Shown here piece after piece: positions 56,046 to 64,000 of a stretch of DNA of 64,000 bases; position 1 is the first letter of the stretch, and each line of letters opens with the position of its first letter. The DNA is taken from assembly GCF_030445035.2 (NCBI RefSeq), contig NC_080689.1, forward strand, positions 19,435,278-19,499,277, written 5' to 3'. The position numbers were made by a program, and so were the translations under genes. Origin of the DNA: Dasypus novemcinctus (taxonomy: Eukaryota > Chordata > Mammalia > Cingulata > Dasypodidae). The notes under the pieces are model-generated. The model saw nothing but the letters and a program-made list of their open reading frames with translations. It had not been told where the DNA came from and ran no database searches.

Positions 56046-58605
56046 CTTACCTTTCTTTACCACCAGCATCACCATCTGCACCTAGAGACCTGTAATTGAT
56101 ATCGTATCTATAAATTTGCTTATTCTAGGTATTTCCTAGAAGTGAAATCATACCATATGTGTCCCTTTGTGTCTCTTTTTTTTCACTCAATCTAATGTCT
56201 TCAAGCTTCATCCATGTTGTAGCATGTATCAGAACTTCATTCCTTTCTTTCCTAAACTTTATTTTGTACATTTAATAATTGAAAATATAAACAAAAACTA
56301 AAAAGAAAACAGTTGAATAAAACATACATTGCTCAATTAAATGTATATGTAATTTTTAAAAATCATACAATGAATTACACAATTTATTTGGTCCATAGTA
56401 ACACAATCATACAGTATTTGTCCTTTTGTGTCTGGCTTGTTCACTTAACATAATGTCCTCCAGGTTCATCCATGTTATCATATACTTTACCACTTCATTT
56501 CTTCTTATAGCTACATAATATTCCATCCTGTGAATACCCCACAGTTTGTTTATCCATTCATTTGTTGATGGACACCTGTGTTGTTTCCAACTTTTGGCAC
56601 ATGTAAAAAAATCCTGCTATGAACATATGTGTGAAGATGTCTGTTCATGTCACAGCTGTCAGTTCTTCTTTCCAAATATTTTCTCCCATTGAGTTGCCTG
56701 CCTTTTCACTCTTTTGACAAAGTCCTATGAGGTGCAAAAGAGTTTAATTTTAAGGAGGTTCCATTTATCTATTTTTTTCTTTTCTTGCACATGATTTGGG
56801 TATAAGGCCCAAGACACCACCACCTATTACAATGTCTTGAAGATGTTTCCCTACATTTTCTTCTAGTAGTTTTATGACTCTGACTTCTATATTTAGATCT
56901 TTGATCCATTTTGAGTTGATACTTATATAGGGAGTGAGATAAGGGTCCTCTTTCATTATTTTGGTTATAGATATCCAGTTTTCCCAGCACCATTTTTTGA
57001 AGAGACTGTTTTGTCCCGTTAACATTAACTTGGTAGGTTTGTCAAAAACCAGTTGACTGCATAGGTAAGGGTTTATTTCTGGATTCTCAATTCTATTCCA
57101 CTGATCAATCTGTCTATGTTTATGCTATTACCATGCTGTCTTGACCACTGCAGCTTTGTTTTGTGTTTCAAGGTCAGGCAGTGAAATTCCTCCCACATAG
57201 CTCTTCTTTTTAGAGTGCTTTTGACTATTTGGGTGCACTTTCCCTTCCAAATGAATTTAATAATTGCCTTTTCTAATTCTTTAAAATAAACTGCTGGGAT
57301 TTTGATTGGTATTGTATTGAATCTATAGATCAGTTTGGGTAAGAGTGACATCTTCATGACATTTATTCTTCCAATCCATGAACGTGGAATGTGTTTCCAT
57401 TTGTTTAGGTCTTCTTAAATTTCTCTTAGCATTGTTTTTGTAGTTTTCTGCATATATATCCTGTACTTCTTTGGCTAAATTAATTCCTAGGTATTTGAGT
57501 CTTTTCGTTGCTATTGTAAGTGAAATTTTACCCCTGATTTCTTCCTCGGGTTTTTCAGTACTAGTGTAAAAAAACATTATGGATTTTTGTGTGTTGATCT
57601 TGTATTCTGCCAGTTTGTTGAACTTATTTATTAGCTCAAGTAGCTTTGTTGTGGATACTTCAGAATCTTCTAAATACAAGATCATGTCACCCACAAACAG
57701 TGAGTTTTACTTCCTCATTTCCTATTTGGATGCCATCATTTATTTATTTTCTTTTCTAATTGCCCTAGCTAGAACTTCTTGAATAACAATGGTGACAGCG
57801 AGTATATCCTTGTCTTGTTCCCAACCTTAGAGGGAAAGCTTTCAACCTTTCCCCATTAAGTATGGTCATGGCTGTGGGTTTTTCATATATTCCTTTGATC
57901 AGATTGAAGAATTTTCCTTGTTTTCCTATCTTTTGAAGTATTTTTACCAAAAAAGGATGCTGGATTTTATCAAATGCCTTTTCTGCATTGAATGAGATTA
58001 TCATCTGGATATTTTCCCTTCAGTTTGTTAATATGTTGATTACATTTATTGATGTTCTTATGTTGAACCTGCCTTGCATAGTAGGAATAAATCCTACTTC
58101 GTTGTGATGTATAAGTCTTTTGATATACTGTTGGATTCGGTTTGCAAGTATTTTGTTGAGAATTTTTGCATCTATGTTCATTAGAGAGACTGGTCTGTAA
58201 TTTTCTTTTCTTGTAGTAGCTTTACCTGGCTTTGGTATTAGGGTGATGTTGGCTTCATATAATGTGTTGGGCAGTTTTCCCTCCTCTTCAATTTTGTGGA
58301 AGAGTTTAAACAGGATTGGTGTTAATTCTCTTCAGAATACTTGGTAGAATTCACCTGAGAAGCAGTCTGGTCCTGGACTTTTCTTTGCTGGGAGATTTTT
58401 GATGATGGATTCACTCTCTTTAAATGTGATTGGTTTGTTAAGTTCTTCTATTTTTTGTAGCATCAGTGTAGGTTGTTTGTGCATTTCTAGGAATTTGTCC
58501 ATTGATCTACATTGTCTAGTTTCTTGGCATACAGTTTCTCATAATATCCTCTTCTGATTCCTTTATTTTAGTCCTTATCTTACATTTGGTATATTTTTCC
58601 CCCAA
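56046..58605 (-). mobile_element. L1, minus strand (3' UTR and ORF2)
   Basis: 3' UTR blocks to about 56400, then ORF2 C-terminus and RT to about 58560. Frames such as 57323-57694 and 57765-58004 show RT landmarks ([34 protein letters not shown]) but broken by shifts. The catalytic FADD position near 57690 reads altered (GDMILYLED). Confidence 0.8.
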
Positions 58606-60398
58606 CCCACCCTATTATTATTTTTTAAATATATTTTTATGACAGAAGTTGTAAACTTACAAAACAATCATGCACATGTATAGAATTCCCATACAACAGC
58701 CCTCTATCAACACACCACACTGTGGTGGAACATTTGTTACAAATTATGAGCTAATATCATCAGTCTGTTGCCACTAACCATGGTCCATAACATACATTTG
58801 AAAGGAATGTTCTGTCTGATCTGAGTGGGTTTGACAGGCTAGTAAAAAACGACTTGATGCTATATAGATGTGGGGGTATATTTCTGAACCATAAATTTGG
58901 TTCCATTGGTCTATGTGTCTGTCTTTATGCCAGCATCATGCTGTTTTGTTTTTTTTTTTTAACCACTGTAGCTAGGTAATATGATTTAAAGTCCAGAGGT
59001 AAGAGTCCCCCAACTTCGCTTTTCCTTTTTAAGATATTTCTGGCTACTCAGGCTTCTTTACCCTTCCAAATAAATTTGATAATTGTGTTTTCCATTTATT
59101 TTTAAAATGCTGGTGGGATTTTTATCAGGATTGCATTGAATCTGTTTATCACTTAGAGTAGAAATGACTTTTTTAAAGATTTATTTTTTTAATTTCTCTC
59201 TCCTTCCACCGCCCCCTACCCAGTTGTCTGCTCTCTGTGTTCATTCACTGTGTGTTCTTCTGTGACCACTTCTCTCCTTATCAGCGGCACCAGGAATCTG
59301 TGTTTCTTTTTGTTGCATCCTCTAGTTGTGTCAGCTGTCCATGTGTGTGTGGCGCCATTCTTGGGCAGGCTGCACTTTCTTTCACTCTGGGCGGCTCTCC
59401 TTACGGGGCACACTCCTTGGGCGTGGGGCTTCCCTACTCAGGGGACACCCCTGCGTGGCACGGCATTCCTTGCACGCATCAGCACTGCGCATGGGCCAGC
59501 TCCACACGGGTCATGGAGGCCCGGGGTTTGAACTGGGTACCTCCAATGTGGTAGGTGGACGCCCTATCCATTGGGCCAAGTCCGCTTCCCATGAACTGAC
59601 ATTTTAATGATATTTAGTCCTCTAATCTGTGAGCATGGAATGTTCTTCCAATATTTTAGGTCTTTTTTATTTCTTTTAACAATGAGTTGTAAATGTTTTC
59701 TGTATACAAGTTCTTTACATTGTTGATTAAGTTTATTCCTAAATATTTGGGTTTTATCATCATATTTTATTTCATCACTTTTTTGGCACTTTTAATTACA
59801 TTTACTTATATAATCTTCATTTCTAGACTCTCTTCCAAGCCTCTCTATCCTGTCTTGTCTTTTCAGACTGAAAACACCCTTTAGTGTTTCCTGCAAAGCT
59901 GATCTCTTGATCATAGACACTGTCAATTTCTGTTTATCTGTGAATATTCTAAACTTTCCCTCATTTTGAAAGACAATCTTGCCAGATATAAGATTCTTGA
60001 CTGGAAGTTTTTCTCTTGCAGTATCTAAATATAGCATACCACTGTCTTCTTGCCTCTGTGGTTTCTGATGAGAAATCGGCACTTAATCTTATTGGGCATC
60101 CCTTATATTTTATGCATTGCTTTCCTCTTGCTGCTATCAGAATTCTCTGTCTTTGGCATTTTACATTCAATTAATATGTGTGTCAGAGTTGGTCTATTCA
60201 GATTTATTTGGATGGGAGTACAAGGTGCTTCTTGGACATGGATATCCATGTCCTTCAATAGGGTTGGAAAATTTTCTACCATAATTTCTTCAAATCTGCC
60301 CCTTTTCCCTTCTCCTTTCTGGACACCCATGACACATATGTTTGCATGTCTCTTGCTGTCATTTAGTTCCCTGTGATATTGTTCAATTTTTTCCATTC
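58606..60398 (-). mobile_element. Second L1, minus strand (3' end, ORF2 part, ORF1)
   Basis: 58606-58805 is the extreme L1 3' end with no full 3' UTR, and then ORF2 sequence from the late RT region (58810-59170 and 59591-59780) and ORF1 sequence (59800-60400; frames with NICVMGVQKGEGK and LSADFSSETTEARRQW) follow. Much of ORF2 is missing, so this is a deleted or rearranged copy. A SINE splits it at 59171. Confidence 0.7.
59171..59590 (-). mobile_element. DAS-type SINE, minus strand
   Basis: Full-length form with reversed head ending TTGGGCCAAGTCCGCTTCCC. Flanks GAAATGAC... and ...GAACTGACATTTT give a weak TSD. Well-preserved body. Confidence 0.88.
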
Positions 60399-60694
60399 TT
60401 TTTTTTTAAAAAATATGTATTTTATTTATTTCTCCCCATCCCCTTGTTTTTCACGTGCTGTGTCTGTTTGTCCTCCTTGTTTCTTTAGGAGGCACAGGGA
60501 GCTGAACCCAAGACCTCGGATGTGGGAGGGAGGTGCCTAATCACTTGAGCCACCTCTGCTCCCTGCTCTTTTGTTGTTGTTTTCATGTCTCTCATTATTT
60601 TTCCCTCTGCATCTCTTGTTGCATCATCCTGCTGCATCAGCTAAACGTGCCTGTCTGTAGTGTATACTTGCTGTCTTCTTTTTCATTATCATTT
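60399..60694 (-). mobile_element. SINE, minus strand, diverged
   Basis: Reversed head with AGGAGGCACAGGGAGCTGAAC at about 60488 and GAGCCACCTCTGCTCCC near 60560, followed by linker-like sequence to 60694 as in the two-headed SINE at 8347. The second head expected after the linker is absent, so it may be cut by the next SINE. Confidence 0.7.
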
Positions 60695-60707
60695 AAATTT
60701 GCCTTTT

Positions 60708-61094
60708 TTTTTTTTAAAGATTTATTTCTCTCTCCCCACCACACCCCAGTTGTCTGTTCTCTGTGTCTATTTGCGACGTCTTCTTCTTTGTCCGCTTCTG
60801 TTTTTGTCAGCAGCATGGGAATCTGTGTCTCTTTCTGTTGCGTCATCTTGTGTCAGCTCTCCATGTGGGCAGGCTGCACTTTCTTTTGCACTGGGTGGCT
60901 CTCCTTATGGAGCACACTCCTTGCGCGTGGGGCTCTCCTACGCGGGGGACACCCCTGCATGGCAGGGCACTCCTTGCGCGCATCAACACTGCACATGGGC
61001 CAGCTCCACACGGGTCCAGGAGGCCCAGGGTTTGAACTGTGGATCTCCCATGTGGTAGACAGATGCTCTAACCACTGGGCCAAGTCAGCTTCCC
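60708..61094 (-). mobile_element. DAS-type SINE with TSD
   Basis: Flanks AAATTTGCCTTTT (60695-60707) and AAATTTACCTTTA (61095-61107). Reversed head ends GGGCCAAGTCAGCTTCCC. It carries no functional coding sequence. Confidence 0.9.
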
Positions 61095-61246
61095 AAATTT
61101 ACCTTTATTTAAAACCAAGAACTGCAGGTTAAGGTGCGGTCCATATATATTGACAATAGTCCAATCACTGTTTAATTGTATACTAAGAATTAATAAAAAT
61201 TGAGACCAGTTTCTAACCCTGTGTTCAAATGACACCTTACTTGGGG

Positions 61247-61775
61247 TGTTAGAACTTTTAATGCTAAATAGTCCCATAGTGAGGGAAAGCCCGACAGTGC
61301 AGCCATCCAAGCCATGAGACTTGCGCTACAAGACACGGGACTATGAGTAAACTCTAGCCCCCACCACATGCCCTTGAGTAAACTCAGGGATGGTCTTCAA
61401 AGCACTGAGTCATGGGGCGAGGACAGTGCGCATGCGCCGCGCCACGCCGCCATTTCATCTCCTTCCACCATTTTGTCTAGTAAATCTATAGTTACCATAT
61501 ATAGACATATTGCTGTCCCAACCAATCAGATAATGTTTCCGCATTCACCCTATATAACTCCCGTCCACTATCCCTTCCCCAGACTCGCTCGCAGATCGCG
61601 CATAAGCCCGCGCGCTCTGGCTCCCCCGCTTCTGCCAATAAAGCTGTCTACGTCTCCTGGCCAGTGGCTTGCGTGAGTTTGTAGCACGGTCCCCCTTCGC
61701 TGACTAGCAGCCCTGGCCAGCAGTCCCCGGCGCACGGCTGGTGAGGTGTGTGCTGGTGAGGTGTGTCGACAGCCC
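61247..61775 (+). promoter_or_regulatory. CpG-rich LTR-like block with promoter and poly-A motifs
   Basis: In order on the plus strand: NRF1-type TGCGCATGCGC (61427-61437), YY1-type CCGCCATTTC (about 61446-61455), CCAAT (61522-61526), TATATAA (61551-61557), and AATAAA (61637-61642), then GC-rich sequence. A CCAAT/TATA/AATAAA series within 120 bases is the U3-R-U5 signature of a simple retroviral LTR. Boundaries are guesses; TG at 61247 and CA near 61774 are candidates, and no TSD or partner LTR was found. A CpG-island promoter is the alternative. Confidence 0.5.
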
Positions 61776-62319
61776 GCGGCTCGCGAAGGCGGTGCGAGGA
61801 AGGCTTCCAGCAGCCACCACGGCGGCGGCGGAGAAAGTGAAACCAACATCCATGCCGGCGGTGGGACTCCCGCCCATAGGTTAAGGTTTTTAACTCCCCC
61901 GCCCCAGAAGGAACTCTGGGAATATCAGGGAACTCCTGGTTGGGAAATCCTTAACTGACCATATATTGATAATTAATGTATGACTTATAAACAGACTTCA
62001 AATACATAGAGAACAGTTCATGCATGTGGTAATAAAATACCTAAAGGTAATTTTGCATCAACTCTGCTCTGAAATTTGTCATTTAAAATGTCTGGAATAT
62101 AGGATATCACAAAGTACTGCTGGAGCAAAGTGCTTCACTGAATACTGCATGTTTTACTCAAAACACAAGACCCAAGAAGCAGCACGTACCAGGTAAGGAA
62201 ACTGGCAAGTTGCCCTATTTTGAGGCTCCACCTTTGAGCTATGTAGCAGAGTGGTTAAAATAGCTGACTGATCACCTTCAAGACAATAAGTAAAATCAAA
62301 AAAGTTTTAATTCCTTGAT
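61776..62319. other. No recognisable gene
   Basis: The first part (to about 61960) is GC-rich with a GGCGGCGGCGG run, possibly leader sequence of the LTR-like block. The rest is AT-rich with no SINE, L1 or LTR block that I recognise. Confidence 0.4.
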
Positions 62320-62329
62320 GTTCACTGTC

Positions 62330-62519
62330 TTCTTTAGGAGGCACCAGGAACCTCTGCTCCCTGCTTTGTTGTGTCTCTCATGATGTTTTTTTCTTCTTCT
62401 TGTGTTAGCCTGCTGCACCTGCCCATTGTGACAGCTTGCTGTCTTCTTTAGGAAGCACCAAGATCATCAACCTCCCATATGGTGGCGTGAGCCCAGTCAC
62501 CTGAACCACATCTGCTTCC
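62330..62519 (-). mobile_element. Short SINE, minus strand
   Basis: Begins AGGAGGCACCAGGAACC and ends GAACCACATCTGCTTCCCCC, with the linker-type TCTCATGATG between. It has two half-heads, like a collapsed two-headed SINE. Confidence 0.7.
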
Positions 62520-62735
62520 CCCATTCTTTTCTTCATTTGTTCTCTTTTATGTTCACTTCCAGAGGCCATTTCTTCAAGCTCACCAATCCTTTCTTCTGCC
62601 TCCTCAAATCTGCTATTATATGATTCCAGTGTATTTTAAATTTCATTTATTGCTCCTTTCATTCTCATAAGATCTGCTATTTTTCTATGTATGCTTTCAA
62701 ATTCTTCTTTGTGCTCATCCAGTGTTGTCTTCTTT

Positions 62736-62998
62736 TAAAAATTAAATTTTATTTTCAAAGAAGCTTTAGATTACATAATTGTTACATAAAAATTATAAGA
62801 GATTTCCATATGTCCCATCTCCTCCCCCCCACTTTCCTACATTAACAACATCCCTCATTAGTGTGGTACATTTGTTACAATTGAAGTATTGCTACTAACC
62901 ATGGACTATGGTTTATAGTTTATACTCTGTCCTTTACAATTGTGTAGGTTATGACAAAATATACAATGGCCTGTATCTGTCACTGCAATGTCATTGTC
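62736..62998 (-). mobile_element. 5'-truncated L1 3' end
   Basis: 3' UTR blocks such as ACTAACCATGGACTATGGTTTA match those at 4255-4330. Inserted within L1 ORF1 at CAGTGTTGTCTTCTT, with a related CAGTGTCTTCTT on the far side at about 63836, so the flanking repeats bracket this piece and the later SINEs. Confidence 0.7.
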
Positions 62999-63398
62999 TT
63001 TTTTTTTACTTTCTCTCCCCTCCCCCTATCAGTTGTCTGCTCTCTGTGTCCACTCGCTGTATGTTCTTCTGTGACTGCTTCCATCCTTATCAGCGGTACC
63101 AGGAATCTGTCTTTCTTTTTGTTACGTCATCTTGTTGTGTCAGCTCTTCATGTGTGCAGCGCCATTCTTGGGCAGGGTACACCTTCTTTCGCACTGAGCG
63201 GCTCTCCTTACGGGGATGCACTCCTTGCACGTGGAGCTCCCCTACACGGGGGACACCCCTGCATGGCACAGCACTCCTTGCGCGCATCAGCACTGTGAAT
63301 GGGCCAGCTCCACATGGATCAAGGAGTCTGGGGTTTGAACCGTGGACCTCCCATGTGGTAGGCAGACGCCCTATCCATTGGGCCAGGTCCGCTTCCCC
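62999..63398 (-). mobile_element. DAS-type SINE, minus strand
   Basis: T-rich tail, long body, reversed head ending TTGGGCCAGGTCCGCTTCCC. CAATGTC occurs at each side as a weak TSD. Confidence 0.88.
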
Positions 63399-63404
63399 CA
63401 ATGT

Positions 63405-63833
63405 CTTTTTTTTTTTTTTTAATATTTGTTTGTTTGTTCGTTTGTTTGTTTCTCTCCTCTTTCCCCCCACCCCGGTTGTCTGTTCTCTGTGTCTATTTGC
63501 TGCATCTTCTTTGTTCGCTTCTGTTGTTGTCAGCGGCACGGGAATGTTTCTTTTTGTTCTGTCATCTTGTTGTGTCAGTTCTCCATGTGTGTGGCACCAT
63601 TCCTGGGCAGGCTGCACTTTCTTTCATGCTGGGCGGCTCTCCTTATGGGGCACACTCCTTGCGCGTGGGGCTCCCCTACGTGGGGGACACACCCGCATGG
63701 CACGGCACTCCTTGCGATCATCAGCACTGTGAGTGGGCCAGCTCCACACGGATCAAGGAAGCCCAGGGTTTTGAACCGCGGACCTCCCATGTGGTAGACG
63801 GACGCCCTAACCACTGGGCCAAGTCTACCGCCC
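63405..63833 (-). mobile_element. DAS-type SINE, minus strand
   Basis: Adjacent to the previous copy, with a longer tail of TTTG repeats (about 63425-63450) and reversed head ending CTGGGCCAAGTCTACCGCCCCC. Two neighbouring SINEs in the same orientation suggest tail-directed insertion. Confidence 0.88.
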
Positions 63834-64000
63834 CCAGTGTCTTCTTAATATCCTTAATGTTTTTAGCCATCTCATTGAATTTATTAAGAAGATTTGTTTG
63901 AACGTGTATGATTAGTCATCTCAACTCCTTTATTTCATCAGGAGGCTTCTCTTGTTCCTTTAACTGGGCCTTAGCTTTCTGTTTTTTGTTATGGGTTGTA

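Larger units (their letters stand above)
62520..64000 (-). mobile_element. L1 ORF1 region, minus strand, interrupted
   Basis: ORF1 coiled-coil sequence at 62520-62735 (CTTTCTTCTGCCTCCTC, CATAAGATCTGCTATTTT) resumes at about 63834 with CAGTGTCTTCTTAATATCC. Between them lie an L1 3' end and two SINEs. The element runs past the end of the window. Confidence 0.7.

Noticed and set aside
60533..61132. 199-codon plus-strand open frame
   Set aside because: It runs across two SINEs in their antisense direction. Similar frames appear in every SINE of the window and carry no gene signal.
62908..63732. 274-codon plus-strand open frame
   Set aside because: It reads through an L1 3' end and two SINEs and repeats the same peptide patterns as other SINE antisense frames.

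Overview
The window is mammalian nuclear DNA made almost entirely of nested retroelements, with no intact host gene. The tRNA-derived SINEs (A box and B box in the head, long body, A-rich tail often with TCTTTT) match what I know of the DAS-SINE families of the nine-banded armadillo. A Dasypus-like xenarthran is therefore the best guess; this is an inference from repeat type, not a database match.

Layout. 1-4093: pieces of LINE-1 (L1), a SINE and a solo LTR with a perfect 5-bp target-site duplication (TSD). 4094-16748: one old minus-strand L1, split by many SINEs, a second L1 3' end, and a 2.8-kb intronless PCBD2 retrocopy. 16749-25666: a minus-strand endogenous retrovirus with two LTRs, a candidate primer-binding site, and decayed gag-, pol- and env-like remnants. 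25725-37304: a full-length minus-strand L1 between 13-bp TSDs, with a two-monomer 5' UTR, a GC-rich tandem repeat, an open ORF1, and an ORF2 split by a later 2.6-kb insertion made only of L1 3' UTR. 37318-41280: a MAPRE1 (EB1) processed pseudogene region carrying SINEs. 41296-48400: L1 and LTR fragments, SINEs and some unassigned AT-rich DNA. 48400-56045: an old plus-strand L1, itself a target for younger insertions. 56046-64000: minus-strand L1 pieces, more SINEs and a CpG-rich LTR-like promoter block at about 61247-61775.

How the parts relate. L1 machinery explains nearly everything: L1 copies, SINEs and the two processed gene copies all have the marks of target-primed reverse transcription (poly-A tails, TSDs of 10-18 bp, 5' truncation). 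The retrovirus and solo LTRs are a separate system with 5-bp TSDs. The points most worth a second look are the architecture of the full-length L1 (tandem 5' monomers, very long 3' UTR, a recurring 3' UTR hairpin), multi-headed SINE arrays that appear to have moved as single units, SINE bodies carrying a 20-bp minisatellite, and the LTR-like block with NRF1, YY1, CCAAT and TATA motifs. I found no convincing new cellular system.
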